From assembly GCF_008973715.1 (NCBI RefSeq), contig NZ_WBOL01000005.1:62001-126000 (forward strand): DNA of 64,000 nucleotides, given 5' to 3'. Made by a program: the position numbers and the translations under genes. Below the pieces are notes generated by a model. That model was not told the DNA's origin, made no database searches, and saw only the letters and a program-made list of their open reading frames with translations. Within the stretch, counting starts at the first letter, position 1, and every line of letters begins with the position of its first letter. Of the stretch, positions 1 through 9,179 are shown piece after piece. This stretch comes from Nitrincola schmidtii (GTDB taxonomy: Bacteria; Pseudomonadota; Gammaproteobacteria; Pseudomonadales; Balneatricaceae).

Positions 1-83
1 CATTAATAAAACTGTGGCTTCTTTCAGTAGTAAACAAACCCTCTCTAATGATCAACACCCGCCATCCGATAAGGAGAAACCGC

Positions 84-863
84 ATGTTTGATCGAATTCG
101 TGAAGATGTACGCTCTGTTTTTGATCGCGATCCTGCTGCGCGTAATTTTTTGGAAGTGATCACTAACTACCCAGGGTTGCATGCCATTTGGTGGCATCGC
201 TTGGCGCATGCGCTGTGGAAGCGGAACTTTAAATGGTTAGCGAGGGTGATCTCCAATTTTGCGCGCTGGATGACCGGTATCGAAATTCACCCAGGTGCTC
301 AGTTGGGCCGGCGCTTTTTTATCGATCACGGTATGGGAGTGGTGATCGGTGAAACAGCGGAGGTGGGAGATGATGTCACCATCTATCAAGGTGTGACCTT
401 AGGGGGAACCAGTTGGAACAAGGGTAAGCGCCATCCGACCTTGGAAAATAATGTCATTGTGGGTGCTGGGGCCAAAATACTGGGTCCGTTTACGGTGGGA
501 GCTGGGGCGAAGGTCGGCTCCAATGCTGTCGTTACCAAAGCAGTACCCGCTGGTGCAACGGTTGTTGGTATTCCGGGACGTATTGTTCGCAAAGCGGAAG
601 ATGATCCCGAGTTTAGTGACGCACAGCGTCGAGAAATGGCGGATAAAGTTGGCTTCGATGCTTACGGTGTGAGTAGTGAAGTATCCGACCCAGTTGCTCA
701 CGCAATAGGTTGCATGTTAGATCATCTACAGGCGATGGATAAGCGTATGGATAAAATGGGCAGTGTATTGTGTGAGCTTCGTCCAGAATATTGTGATGAG
801 CAGTTGCCAGAATTGAAAAAAGAAGACTTTGAAGGTGCCGTAGAAGAGGATCTTCCGCGGTAA
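84..863 (+). CDS. cysE: Serine O-acetyltransferase CysE
   Basis: This enzyme transfers acetyl from acetyl-CoA to L-serine, giving O-acetylserine for cytosolic cysteine synthesis. The 259-residue product has the family layout: a helical N-terminal part, then a left-handed beta-helix of hexapeptide repeats with the family signature around GVTLGGT and the stretch [14 protein letters not shown] chose the ATG at 84 because AAGGAG sits seven bases upstream (71-76); an in-frame ATG at 48 has no such site. The C-terminal tail of about 80 residues is acidic and charged, longer than in short CysE forms but usual for the type linked to iscR. It lies directly upstream of the Fe-S operon, which fits its role in supplying cysteine to the desulfurases. 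No terminator is obvious before the iscR promoter. Confidence 0.95.
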   Translation: MFDRIREDVRSVFDRDPAARNFLEVITNYPGLHAIWWHRLAHALWKRNFKWLARVISNFARWMTGIEIHPGAQLGRRFFIDHGMGVVIGETAEVGDDVTIYQGVTLGGTSWNKGKRHPTLENNVIVGAGAKILGPFTVGAGAKVGSNAVVTKAVPAGATVVGIPGRIVRKAEDDPEFSDAQRREMADKVGFDAYGVSSEVSDPVAHAIGCMLDHLQAMDKRMDKMGSVLCELRPEYCDEQLPELKKEDFEGAVEEDLPR

Positions 864-916
864 CTAAAAAGCACGCTTTTCGAGTGATCTAAAGGCTGAC
901 TAATTTAGTAGGATAA

Positions 917-949
917 ATAGTTGACTAAAACTGTTGGTTTTAGCATAAT
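917..949 (+). promoter_or_regulatory. iscR promoter with IscR type 1 site
   Basis: A -35 element TTGACT (921-926) and a -10 element CATAAT (944-949) are separated by 17 bases. The segment 917-941 overlaps the -35 and matches the published 25-base IscR type 1 consensus at about 21 positions, counted by eye. This is the site through which [2Fe-2S]-IscR represses its own operon in E. coli. Autoregulation of iscR and the downstream iscS-suf genes is therefore likely; it is inferred, not shown. Confidence 0.8.
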
Positions 950-983
950 CCTTACAGAAAGTAAGCTAAGAGAGAGGTCGATT

Positions 984-1469
984 ATGCGGTTAACAACGAA
1001 AGGACGTTATGCAGTGACAGCGATGTTGGATTTGGCGCTGCATGAAGGGAAAGGCCCAATAAGTTTGGCGGATATCTCTGAAAGACAGGGAATATCACTA
1101 TCCTACTTAGAACAATTATTTGCAAAATTACGTCGTAATCAGCTTGTTGGTAGCGTTCGTGGTCCAGGTGGTGGTTATCAATTAAACCGCCCGAAGGCTG
1201 AAATTGATGTTGCCGAAGTGATTGATGCGGTTAACGAGAATGTTGATGCGACAGGATGTAATCGACGCGGAGACTGCCAGTCAGGTGAAGTGTGCTTAAC
1301 GCATCATCTTTGGTGTGATTTGAGCGATCAGATCCACACGTTTTTAAGTGGCATTACACTCGCTGATTTAGTCGAACGCAAAGACGTAAAAGAAGTATCC
1401 ATTCGTCAAGAATCGCGTCAATCAGAAAAAATGATTGCAACCGATATTCGCGCAGCGAGTGGCCTTTAA
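984..1469 (+). CDS. iscR: Rrf2-family Fe-S regulator IscR
   Basis: This is the cluster-sensing repressor of Fe-S biogenesis. The 161-residue protein begins [11 protein letters not shown] and has an N-terminal winged helix-turn-helix (residues 1-70). The cluster ligands fall at C92, C98, C104 and H107, the same numbers as in E. coli IscR. The start at 984 follows an AGAGAGG ribosome site; an upstream in-frame TTG at 921 would run through the promoter and adds no family sequence. It heads an operon with iscS and suf genes, so one regulator probably controls both the ISC-type desulfurase and the SUF scaffold. The C-terminal tail after residue 135 is variable and charged, as in other members. Confidence 0.95.
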   Translation: MRLTTKGRYAVTAMLDLALHEGKGPISLADISERQGISLSYLEQLFAKLRRNQLVGSVRGPGGGYQLNRPKAEIDVAEVIDAVNENVDATGCNRRGDCQSGEVCLTHHLWCDLSDQIHTFLSGITLADLVERKDVKEVSIRQESRQSEKMIATDIRAASGL

Positions 1470-1487
1470 GTAACTAATGGCGGTGTG

Positions 1488-2651
1488 ATGAGAAAACCAA
1501 TTTATTTAGATTATGCAGCGTCAACGCCAGTTGATCCGCGTGTAGCTGAAAAAATGATGGCTTGTTTGACGATGGACGGTAACTTTGCCAATCCAGCGTC
1601 GCGATCACACCTCTATGGCTGGAAAGCAGAAGAAGCGGTAGAAACAGCTCGGCAGCAAGTTGCGGAACTGGTGAATGCAGACCCACGGGAAATAGTCTGG
1701 ACCTCTGGTGCGACTGAGTCGAATAACCTAGCGCTAAAGGGTGCGGCTCATCAGTATCGTCGTAAAGGCCTGCATTTGATCAGTTCGATGATCGAACACA
1801 AAGCGGTGATTGATACGCTTAAGCAACTTGAGTTAGAGGGTTTTGAGATCACCTGGTTAAAGCCTAATGCTGATGGATTGATTGAGCCCTCTCAGGTTGC
1901 TGATGCCATTCGTGAAGATACCTTGCTGGTGAGCTTAATGCAGGTCAATAACGAAATCGGCACGATCAACGCCATTCAGCAAATCGGTGAAATTTGTCGT
2001 CAGCATGAGGTTTTATTTCACGTGGATGCGGCGCAAAGCTTCGGTAAATTGCCGATAGACCTGCAAGCCTTACCAGTGGATTTGATGTCTTTTTCAGCCC
2101 ATAAAATTTATGGCCCTAAGGGTGTTGGTGCGCTGTATGTTCGTCAACAGCCACGGATTCGGTTAGAAGCACAAATGCATGGTGGTGGACATGAGCGTGG
2201 CATGCGCTCAGGTACCCTAGCCACCCACCAGTTGGTAGGCATGGGTGAAGCCGCTCGTTTAGCTTATGAACTGATGGACGAAGAGTCTAAGCGTATTAAA
2301 TCATTACGTTGTCGTTTTATGAATGAAGTTATTGAACTGCCGAATGTGCAGATCAATGGTTCATTGGACCAGCGTATTGATGGAATTGTAAATATTGCGG
2401 TTGCAGGTGTAGAGGGTGAGTTTTTATTAATGGCCTTAAAGGATATCGCCATTTCTACTGGCTCTGCCTGTACCTCCGCCAGCGTAGAACCCAGTTATGT
2501 ATTGAAAGCTCTGGGATTGCCAGATGCCTTAGCACATGCATCGTTGCGTATAAGCTTCGGGCGTTTCACCACCATGGAAGAAGTAGAAGCTGCTGCTTCA
2601 CATTTTCTTCAGGTGGTTAGTCAATTATCAGGCGCTCCCGCCACCGCATAA
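1488..2651 (+). CDS. iscS: Class I cysteine desulfurase, IscS type, lacking the C-terminal tail
   Basis: This PLP enzyme converts cysteine to alanine and a protein-bound persulfide. Key residues keep E. coli IscS numbering: H104, the PLP lysine K206 in [10 protein letters not shown], and the catalytic C328 in [10 protein letters not shown]. The protein has 387 residues against about 404 in E. coli and stops after [10 protein letters not shown], so it lacks the C-terminal segment that contacts IscU. I took the ATG at 1488; a GTG at 1485 would add one residue. The upstream ribosome site is weak. It sits between iscR and sufB, with no iscU, hscA, hscB or fdx nearby, and a second desulfurase (SufS) lies in the same operon. 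It may serve tRNA thiolation or feed SufB directly; which one cannot be told from sequence. Confidence 0.9.
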   Translation: MRKPIYLDYAASTPVDPRVAEKMMACLTMDGNFANPASRSHLYGWKAEEAVETARQQVAELVNADPREIVWTSGATESNNLALKGAAHQYRRKGLHLISSMIEHKAVIDTLKQLELEGFEITWLKPNADGLIEPSQVADAIREDTLLVSLMQVNNEIGTINAIQQIGEICRQHEVLFHVDAAQSFGKLPIDLQALPVDLMSFSAHKIYGPKGVGALYVRQQPRIRLEAQMHGGGHERGMRSGTLATHQLVGMGEAARLAYELMDEESKRIKSLRCRFMNEVIELPNVQINGSLDQRIDGIVNIAVAGVEGEFLLMALKDIAISTGSACTSASVEPSYVLKALGLPDALAHASLRISFGRFTTMEEVEAAASHFLQVVSQLSGAPATA

Positions 2652-2672
2652 AGAGTAATCAGAGGTAGAGTT

Positions 2673-4109
2673 ATGTCTGAACAGGTTGAGCAGTTAATTA
2701 GAAAAGAGTACGCGGCAGGTTTTCATACGGATATCGAGTCTGAAACGCTTCCTCCAGGGCTAAATGAGGACGTCATCCGCTTTATCTCTGCCAAGAAAAA
2801 TGAACCTGAATGGATGCTTGAATGGCGATTGAAGGCCTATAAAATTTGGTTGACGATGGAAGAACCAGAATGGGCGCATGTTCATTATCCAGAGATAGAT
2901 TTCCAGTCTATATCTTATTTTTCTGCGCCTAAAAGTTATGAAGATCGACCCAAAAGCTTAGATGAAGTCGATCCTGATTTGATCGAAACATACAATAAGC
3001 TAGGTATTCCTCTTCATGAACAGGAGATGCTGGCAGGTGTCGCGGTTGATGCAGTGTTTGACTCTGTATCGGTAGTAACGACCTATCGTGCCAAGCTAGA
3101 GGAAGCCGGAGTTATTTTCTGCCCGATCAGTGAGGCTGTTCATCGTTTTCCTGATTTAGTTAAAAAATATCTCGGCAGTGTGGTTCCGCAGCGTGATAAT
3201 TATTACTCCGCGCTGAACTGTGCAGTCTTTTCCGATGGTTCGTTTGTGTACATACCTAAAGGTGTGCGTTGCCCGATGGAGCTATCCACCTATTTTCGCA
3301 TTAACGAGATGAATACCGGACAGTTTGAACGTACCTTAATCATCGCGGATGAAGGTTCTCACGTGAGCTATCTTGAGGGTTGTACTGCACCTCAGCGTGA
3401 TGAAAACCAGCTTCACGCGGCGGTCGTGGAACTCGTGGCGTTAGATAATGCTGAGATCAAGTACTCAACGGTACAGAACTGGTATCCCGGCGATGAAAAC
3501 GGTAAAGGGGGTATCTACAACTTCGTGACCAAGCGCGGTATTTGTCATACGCGTGCCAAAATTTCTTGGACTCAGGTCGAGACAGGATCAGCGGTGACGT
3601 GGAAATACCCTAGCTGTATCTTGAAAGGTGATCACAGCATCGGTGAGTTCTATTCAGTTGCACTGACCAATAATTATCAGCAAGCCGATACCGGTACCAA
3701 GATGATCCATTTAGGTAAAAATACTAAATCAACCATCATCTCTAAGGGTATCTCAGCAGGTCATAGTCAAAATGCCTATCGTGGATTGGTGCGCATGGGT
3801 TCATCGGCTGCCGGTGCCCGTAATTACACTCAATGTGATTCTTTATTGATTGGTGACCGTTGTGGTGCGCATACCTTCCCTTACATTGAAAGTGCTCATC
3901 CCTCAGCAATCGTCGAGCATGAAGCAACGACCTCTAAAGTGAGTGACGATCAGATGTTCTTATGTCAACAACGCGGCTTAGACGCTGAAAAAGCGGTCTC
4001 TATGATCGTGAACGGTTTCTGTCGTGAGGTATTTAAGCAATTGCCGATGGAGTTCGCGGTAGAAGCGGGCAAGTTGCTTGAAGTCAGTCTTGAAGGTTCA
4101 GTAGGTTAA
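2673..4109 (+). CDS. sufB: Fe-S scaffold subunit SufB
   Basis: SufB is the main scaffold of the cytosolic SufBC2D complex, on which Fe-S clusters are built from persulfide sulfur. The 478-residue protein carries the conserved core, including [14 protein letters not shown] (the equivalent of the sulfur-accepting Cys254 of E. coli), the [18 protein letters not shown] segment containing the other functional cysteine, and the C-terminal [17 protein letters not shown] that contacts SufC. Length is close to the usual 480-495. AGAGG at 2661-2665 precedes the ATG by seven bases. It lies 21 bases after iscS and 39 before sufC in one operon, presumably under IscR. Confidence 0.96.
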   Translation: MSEQVEQLIRKEYAAGFHTDIESETLPPGLNEDVIRFISAKKNEPEWMLEWRLKAYKIWLTMEEPEWAHVHYPEIDFQSISYFSAPKSYEDRPKSLDEVDPDLIETYNKLGIPLHEQEMLAGVAVDAVFDSVSVVTTYRAKLEEAGVIFCPISEAVHRFPDLVKKYLGSVVPQRDNYYSALNCAVFSDGSFVYIPKGVRCPMELSTYFRINEMNTGQFERTLIIADEGSHVSYLEGCTAPQRDENQLHAAVVELVALDNAEIKYSTVQNWYPGDENGKGGIYNFVTKRGICHTRAKISWTQVETGSAVTWKYPSCILKGDHSIGEFYSVALTNNYQQADTGTKMIHLGKNTKSTIISKGISAGHSQNAYRGLVRMGSSAAGARNYTQCDSLLIGDRCGAHTFPYIESAHPSAIVEHEATTSKVSDDQMFLCQQRGLDAEKAVSMIVNGFCREVFKQLPMEFAVEAGKLLEVSLEGSVG

Positions 4110-4148
4110 TTCCTCCGAGTGCTAATTTTGCGAATTTTGGAATAGATT

Positions 4149-4898
4149 ATGTTAACAATTAAAGATTTATGTGCCTCAGTAGAAGATAAAGAGATTATTC
4201 GTCAGCTTTCATTAGAAGTGAAGCCAGGTGAAGTTCATGCCATTATGGGTCCGAACGGGGCTGGTAAAAGCACCTTAGGTAATGTTTTAGCAGGTCGCCC
4301 TGGTTATGAAGCCACCTCGGGTAGTGTTGACTTTAAAGGGCAGGACCTGCTTGATTTAGATCCTGAAATTCGTGCACGTGAAGGATTGTTTTTAGCCTTC
4401 CAATATCCGGTTGAAATTCCAGGTGTCAGTAACATGGAGCTGTTGAAGGCAGCTGTTGATGCACGTCGCAGTCATACAGGACAGCCAGAACTGTCCGCCA
4501 TCGATTTTATGAAAATGGCACGTGAAGCCAGCAAAGCCGTTGACTTGGATCAAAGCTTCTTGAAGCGCGGTGTCAACGAAGGTTTCTCAGGTGGTGAGAA
4601 AAAGCGTAATGAAATCATGCAGATGATGTTGATGGAGCCGTCTTTATGTATTCTAGACGAAACTGACTCAGGTTTGGATATCGACGCACTTCAAGTCGTT
4701 GCCAAAGGGGTCAATGCCATGCGTTCACCTGATCGTAGCTTTATCGTGGTTACTCACTACCAGCGTTTGTTAGATTTTATTGTTCCTGATTATGTCCATG
4801 TTCTGGCAAATGGACGTATCGTAAAATCGGGTGACAAATCGCTTGCATTGGAACTTGAAGCGAAAGGTTATAGCTGGCTCGAAGACGAGGTGGCGTAA
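4149..4898 (+). CDS. sufC: SUF ATPase SufC
   Basis: SufC is the ABC-type ATPase of the soluble SufBC2D scaffold; its ATP-driven dimerisation reshapes SufB-SufD. The 249-residue sequence has Walker A GPNGAGKST near residue 35, the signature FSGGEKKRNEI and Walker B CILDETDSGLDIDAL, followed by the switch histidine in VVTHYQR. The DETDSGLDID form is typical of SufC rather than of membrane ABC transporters. Its stop codon overlaps the sufD start by one base (TAATG at 4896-4900), which implies translational coupling. Confidence 0.97.
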   Translation: MLTIKDLCASVEDKEIIRQLSLEVKPGEVHAIMGPNGAGKSTLGNVLAGRPGYEATSGSVDFKGQDLLDLDPEIRAREGLFLAFQYPVEIPGVSNMELLKAAVDARRSHTGQPELSAIDFMKMAREASKAVDLDQSFLKRGVNEGFSGGEKKRNEIMQMMLMEPSLCILDETDSGLDIDALQVVAKGVNAMRSPDRSFIVVTHYQRLLDFIVPDYVHVLANGRIVKSGDKSLALELEAKGYSWLEDEVA

Positions 4899-6208
4899 TG
4901 GCAGCTGAATTTCAACAACAAGCGATAGCGCTTGCTAGTCAGCAATCTGTTTTAGGATGGTTAAATGATGCGCGCGAGCAAGGTCAGCTCGCATGGAACA
5001 CCCATGCATGGCCCACGCGTAAAACTGAAGCATGGCGCTATACCTCGTTACTGCCGGTGGAAAATGAGCAATGGCAGTTAAGTGACACTGCATCCGATAC
5101 CCTGCCGCAAAGCGCGTTAGCAGAATTGATCGAGTTTGATGCCTATCGTTTAGTCTTTGTTAATGGCCAGTTAAGAGCAGATTTGTCCTCTGATTTGCCT
5201 GCCAGTTTAGTCCTTTTTGCTGATGCAAATGCTGATCAGCAAAGCGTGATTAAGCAACATTTGAATCAGGTTGCCGATCAGCAAGTACATCTATTTACCG
5301 CGTTGAGTAGTAGTTTACTCAATCAAGGTGCATTACTTCACCTGAGTAAAAATCAGCGCTTGGAAAAACCAGTCTATATCGTTCATATCAACGATAAAGC
5401 CAATGCTAAGGTGACGAATGCTCGCCTATTACTGGTGCTGGAGAGCGGAGCCGAAGCGCAAGTCGTGGAACACTTTTTCTCCACCGACGATCAAGATCGC
5501 GGTTGGATAAATGCGGTGACTGAATGCTCGGTAGGCGCTAATGCTTCTTTGCGTCATCACCGGATTAATTTGGAGTCAGAACAAGCCCTGCATACCGGTG
5601 CCGTTCATGTTGCGCTGGCGGAGAGTGCTCGTTTTAATGGCTTTACTGTTGCCAATGGCAGTCGTCTTAAGCGGATTGATTACCATATCAAGCATCTGGG
5701 TAGCGGTTCAGATTTACAGCTAAATGGTATTTATCTACCTCGTCATCAACAACGTGTGGATTACCATACTTGTGTTGAACATGTTGTGCCGCATTGCACC
5801 ACGACAGAGGTGTTTAGAGGTGTGATTGCCGATTCTGCTCGTGCAGTATTTAATGGACGTATTCATATTCATCAAGATGCTCAGAAAACATTGGCAGAAA
5901 TGAGTAATCGTAACCTGCTGACATCTGATCAGGCACAAGTGAATACCAAGCCTGAATTAGAAATCTATGCGGATGATGTGCGTTGTGCTCACGGAGCTAC
6001 CGTCAGTCAACTAAATGACGAAGCACTTTTCTACTTAACCAGTCGCGGTATTTCAGAAGCCGAAGCTAGAGTGATGTTGAGCTTTGGCTTCGTTAATGAA
6101 TTGGTTGAAGGTGTAGAACTGGAAGCACTGCAGCAGTGGCTTAGACCTAGAATTGCCCATATGTTCGGCCAAAGTGATCAGCTGACACGACACATTATTC
6201 ATGAATAA
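4898..6208 (+). CDS. sufD: Fe-S assembly subunit SufD
   Basis: SufD is the paralogous partner of SufB in the SufBC2D scaffold and is needed for iron entry. The 436-residue protein has a divergent N-terminal half and a conserved C-terminal beta-helix. The motif DDVRCAHGATVSQL contains the Cys-x-His pair (C358 and H360 in E. coli) reported to matter for cluster assembly. The C-terminal LTSRGISEAEARVMLSFGF is the family SufC-binding end. The start overlaps the sufC stop by one base and the end overlaps the sufS start by eight, so the three are almost certainly made together. Confidence 0.95.
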   Translation: MAAEFQQQAIALASQQSVLGWLNDAREQGQLAWNTHAWPTRKTEAWRYTSLLPVENEQWQLSDTASDTLPQSALAELIEFDAYRLVFVNGQLRADLSSDLPASLVLFADANADQQSVIKQHLNQVADQQVHLFTALSSSLLNQGALLHLSKNQRLEKPVYIVHINDKANAKVTNARLLLVLESGAEAQVVEHFFSTDDQDRGWINAVTECSVGANASLRHHRINLESEQALHTGAVHVALAESARFNGFTVANGSRLKRIDYHIKHLGSGSDLQLNGIYLPRHQQRVDYHTCVEHVVPHCTTTEVFRGVIADSARAVFNGRIHIHQDAQKTLAEMSNRNLLTSDQAQVNTKPELEIYADDVRCAHGATVSQLNDEALFYLTSRGISEAEARVMLSFGFVNELVEGVELEALQQWLRPRIAHMFGQSDQLTRHIIHE

Positions 6209-7454
6209 GGCAGCCACGGTGACAGAGCAAATCAAACCCTTTGATGTGATGGCGGTGCGTCAGGATTTTCCTATACTGCATCAGCAGGTTAATGGGCATC
6301 CCTTGGTTTATTTGGATAACGGCGCGACGACTCAAAAACCTCAAGCAGTTATTGATGCGTTGGTAGAGTTTTACAGCACTTACAATAGCAATGTGCATCG
6401 CGGTGCGCACTCTTTAAGTGATAAGGCGACTGAGAAGTTTGAAAATGCTCGCATCACCTTGGCTGAGTTTATTAACGCTCCTGAATCACGTGAAGTCATC
6501 TGGACACGCGGTACTACCGAAGGTGTCAATTTGGTTGCTTACAGTTGGGGGCGTCAGAACCTGAAGGCGGGTGATCGCGTTCTTGTCTCGATGATGGAGC
6601 ACCACTCTAATATCGTACCTTGGCAGTTGGTTGCCGCAGAAAAAGGCGCAACGGTCGAACCGATTCCTGTTACTCAGCTGGGTGAAATTGATCAGGATGC
6701 CTATGCAGCTATGCTGGATGACCGAGTCAAGATGGTTTCTTTTGGGCAGGTCTCCAATGCATTGGGTAGCATCAATCCAGTCAAAGAGATGGCTGACAAG
6801 GCTCATCAAGTGGGTGCCTTAGTGATGGTGGATGGTGCTCAGGGTGTTGGTCACTGGATGGCTGATGTGCAAGCCTTAGGGTGTGATTTTTATGCCTTTT
6901 CTGGGCATAAGCTTTTCGGACCTACGGGCATTGGTGCGCTTTGGGGGCGGGCAGAGTTATTAGAGAGCATGCCGCCTTGGCATGGTGGCGGCGAAATGAT
7001 TGAAAACGTTAGCTTCGCTGGTACCACGTTTAATCGAATACCCTTTAAGTTTGAAGCGGGTACGCCAAATATTGCCGATGCCATTGGATTAGCGGCGGCG
7101 ATCAACTACTTAAATGGTTTGGATAAAGCCGGTGCCATTGCTCATGAGGAGGCGCTAATGCAGCGTGTCCAGGAGCGTGCTGACGCGTTCGAAGGCTTGC
7201 GACTGGTCGGTTGCGCTCGTAACCGAGTGTGCGTGATGAGCTTTATTCTGGAAGGCATTCATTCTGCTGATATCGGTATGTTGCTGGATCAGCAGGGGAT
7301 TGCCGTAAGAACGGGGTCGCACTGTGCACAACCAGTCATGGAACATCTTGGTCTTGATGGTACCGTGCGTGCCAGTTTTAGTTTTTATAACACCTTTGAA
7401 GAAATTGATCGATTATTTGCCGGTTTAGAAAAGGCTAAAACCTTTTTACTTTGA
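6201..7454 (+). CDS. sufS: Class II cysteine desulfurase SufS
   Basis: SufS is the PLP-dependent desulfurase that passes persulfide sulfur to SufE. The 417-residue product has the PLP lysine at K237 in SGHKLFGPTG and the catalytic cysteine at C375 in VRTGSHCAQP, a class II signature distinct from the IscS active site upstream. The N-terminus includes DFPIL..LVYLDNGATTQKP. I used the ATG at 6201, which overlaps sufD by eight bases; an internal ATG at 6249 would give a start closer to E. coli SufS in length, so the exact start is uncertain. It is followed by the A-type carrier, sufT and sufE, completing the SUF sulfur pathway. Confidence 0.94.
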   Translation: MNKAATVTEQIKPFDVMAVRQDFPILHQQVNGHPLVYLDNGATTQKPQAVIDALVEFYSTYNSNVHRGAHSLSDKATEKFENARITLAEFINAPESREVIWTRGTTEGVNLVAYSWGRQNLKAGDRVLVSMMEHHSNIVPWQLVAAEKGATVEPIPVTQLGEIDQDAYAAMLDDRVKMVSFGQVSNALGSINPVKEMADKAHQVGALVMVDGAQGVGHWMADVQALGCDFYAFSGHKLFGPTGIGALWGRAELLESMPPWHGGGEMIENVSFAGTTFNRIPFKFEAGTPNIADAIGLAAAINYLNGLDKAGAIAHEEALMQRVQERADAFEGLRLVGCARNRVCVMSFILEGIHSADIGMLLDQQGIAVRTGSHCAQPVMEHLGLDGTVRASFSFYNTFEEIDRLFAGLEKAKTFLL

Positions 7455-7481
7455 TAGGTTTTGATAGCGAGAGGTGTCAGT

Positions 7482-7841
7482 ATGTCGGTTGAAGAGTTTA
7501 ATCCAACCACTCAGGCAGTCACAGTACTGCCCAGTGCGTTATCGCATTTTCGTAAACAGCTTGAAGGTCAGCCTGAAGCCAGTGCTGTTAGATTAAGTGT
7601 GAAACCCAGCGGTTGTTCGGGTTACATGTATATCCTTGATTTAGTCAATGCAGATTCAGGTGAAGATCTAATAATGCAGGTTGACGATGTGACTTTCCTG
7701 ATCGATAAAGGGAGTTTACCAATCTTGTCGGGTACCGAAATAGACTACGTTAAAGAAGGGATCAATCGACAGGTCAAATTTATTAACCCCAACGCAACCA
7801 GTGAATGTGGTTGTGGTGAAAGCTTTACGGTGAATGACTAA
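7482..7841 (+). CDS. sufA: A-type Fe-S carrier (SufA/IscA family)
   Basis: This small HesB/IscA-family protein accepts clusters from the SUF scaffold and hands them to target apoproteins. The 119-residue sequence keeps the three ligand cysteines: one in KPSGCSGYMY and two in the C-terminal ECGCGESF. The ATG at 7482 follows GAGAGG by seven bases (7469-7474); an in-frame TTG at 7461 would include that ribosome site and is rejected. Its stop overlaps the sufT start in TAATG. The position between sufS and sufT supports the SufA name, although sequence alone does not separate SufA, IscA and ErpA well. Confidence 0.9.
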   Translation: MSVEEFNPTTQAVTVLPSALSHFRKQLEGQPEASAVRLSVKPSGCSGYMYILDLVNADSGEDLIMQVDDVTFLIDKGSLPILSGTEIDYVKEGINRQVKFINPNATSECGCGESFTVND

Positions 7842-8374
7842 TGGAAAGACGCATGGTCGTTACGCAAACAGAGTGTCCTGCCCGCATTGTACCCGCAGGA
7901 ACTCCAGTGACTATACCCAAGGATACTTTTGTGACCATTACCCAGTCGTTGGGTGGTAACTATACCCTTACCTGGAATGGACAGATGGTTCGTGTCGATG
8001 GAACAGATGCAGGCGCTTTAGGTCTAGTACCAGAAAAGCTATCTTTTCCTGAACCTGAGACAGATCAAATACTTGAAGAGCAAGTTTGGGACGCCTTAAA
8101 AACGATTTACGATCCGGAGATACCGGTTGATTTGGTGAATCTTGGTTTGATCTATGCTGTAAAAATCAATCAAGAAAGCAAGCGAGTCGATATTAATATG
8201 ACGTTGACTGCGCCAGGTTGCGGTATGGGGCCAGTACTGGTAGGTGATGTGGAGTACCGTGTTGCCAAAGTGCCTAATGTCAAACAAGTTAAGGTCGAAT
8301 TGATCTTTGATCCTCCTTGGCAGCGCGATATGATGAGCGAAGAAGCTCAGTTGACCACAGGTATGTTTTACTAA
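7841..8374 (+). CDS. sufT: SufT, MIP18/DUF59-family Fe-S maturation factor
   Basis: SufT proteins are auxiliary Fe-S maturation factors usually encoded in suf operons. The 177-residue protein has an N-terminal beta-rich domain (residues 1-70) and a C-terminal MIP18/DUF59 domain with the signature YDPEIPVDLVNLGLIY. The conserved cysteine lies in LTAPGCGMG and the family end PPWQRDMMSEEA is present. It shares a TAATG junction with the A-type carrier, so both are probably translated together. Work in other bacteria suggests a role in maturing Fe-S enzymes at high demand; that role is taken from the family. Confidence 0.92.
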   Translation: MERRMVVTQTECPARIVPAGTPVTIPKDTFVTITQSLGGNYTLTWNGQMVRVDGTDAGALGLVPEKLSFPEPETDQILEEQVWDALKTIYDPEIPVDLVNLGLIYAVKINQESKRVDINMTLTAPGCGMGPVLVGDVEYRVAKVPNVKQVKVELIFDPPWQRDMMSEEAQLTTGMFY

Positions 8375-8429
8375 GGTGTTGTCGGCTCGTTTGAGTTAGT
8401 TTTTTGTGAAATGGAAGAATGACTAAGTT

Positions 8430-8861
8430 ATGAAAACCTTTGGTAGCGATATCACCACCGACGATATAGTTGATAGCCTCGCCTTTTTTGACAGCTGGGA
8501 AGATCGCTATCGCTATATCATTGATTTAGGTAAAGAACTTCCACCTATGGCGGAATCTTTACAAACGGAAGAAAATCAGGTCAAAGGTTGTCAAAGCTTA
8601 GTCTGGCTATCCGAGCATTTGGAAAATGATCGGTTATTCTTTGAGGCCGACAGTAACTCACACATTGTTAGAGGTCTGTTGGCAGTCGTGTTAGCCGCCT
8701 ACAATACAAAATCGCCTGCAGAGATTCAGACGTTTGATATCGAAGGTTATTTTGAAGAACTTAATCTGATAAAACATCTCAGTCCAAGCCGTGGTAATGG
8801 CTTAAAAGCAATGGTGGCACGTATTCGCGAAACCGCCGCCCGTATTGCTGCCATGGCTTAA
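8430..8861 (+). CDS. sufE: Sulfur acceptor SufE
   Basis: SufE takes the persulfide from SufS on its own cysteine and delivers it to SufB. The 143-residue protein has the expected active-site loop VKGCQSLVW with the cysteine at residue 54, and the family region NSHIVRGLLAVVLAAYN. It is separated from sufT by 55 bases, slightly more than the other junctions in this operon but on the same strand. It closes the IscR-linked gene run. Downstream lies only a weak hairpin before the convergent FlhB-like gene. Confidence 0.94.
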   Translation: MKTFGSDITTDDIVDSLAFFDSWEDRYRYIIDLGKELPPMAESLQTEENQVKGCQSLVWLSEHLENDRLFFEADSNSHIVRGLLAVVLAAYNTKSPAEIQTFDIEGYFEELNLIKHLSPSRGNGLKAMVARIRETAARIAAMA

Positions 8862-8864
8862 ATG

Positions 8865-8890
8865 AATAAGCGTTGAGAAATCAGCTTATT
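8865..8890. terminator. Weak hairpin between convergent sufE and the FlhB-like gene
   Basis: AATAAGC (8865-8871) pairs with GCTTATT (8884-8890), and an inner TGA/TCA stem is capped by a GAAA tetraloop with a two-base bulge. It sits at the convergent junction, where a shared terminator would be useful, but neither strand has a U-run after the stem. Calling it a terminator is a guess based on position. Confidence 0.3.
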
Positions 8891-9179
8891 AAGTGTTAGG
8901 TGTTGAGTGCTTTAAGTTATAAGCAAAGGCGATCACTTCCGCGATGGCCTTGTAGAGTGTTTCGGGAATTTCATCCCCCAATTCAAGGCGAATGAGGACT
9001 TCGAGAAGCTCGGGGTTCTCATGAATATGGATATCATGCTCTTCTGCAAGCGCGATGATCTGTTCAGCGATTAACCCTTTACCCTTCGCGATGACCTTAG
9101 GTGCAGTTCCTTTCTCTTGATCATATTTCAGAGCAACCGCTTGTTTTTTGCTAACATCATCCTTCACGGTTATCTTCAT
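8889..9179 (-). CDS. FlhB C-terminal-domain-like protein
   Basis: This 96-residue protein resembles the cytoplasmic C-terminal domain of the flagellar export switch FlhB, without the membrane domain. It shows family features such as AVALKYDQEKGTAPKV, then KGLIAEQI..AEEHDIHIHENPELLEVL, then ELGDEIPETLYKAIAEVIAFAY. The NPTH autocleavage site of FlhB is absent. Its ATG overlaps the stop of the upstream FliK-like gene (ATGA), so the two form one transcription unit. The same FliK-like/FlhB-like pair beside ccmA is known in Pseudomonas. A role in substrate-specificity switching or hook-length control is inferred from the family only. Confidence 0.8.
   Translation of the reverse strand: MKITVKDDVSKKQAVALKYDQEKGTAPKVIAKGKGLIAEQIIALAEEHDIHIHENPELLEVLIRLELGDEIPETLYKAIAEVIAFAYNLKHSTPNT

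Noticed and set aside
864-916. Terminator after cysE
   Set aside because: A six-base AAAAGC/GCTTTT stem with a two-base loop is present, but the loop is too tight and no clear U-run follows.
921-983. N-terminal extension of IscR from a TTG at 921
   Set aside because: The codons lie on the promoter and IscR-binding site, add no family sequence, and the ATG at 984 has a good ribosome site.
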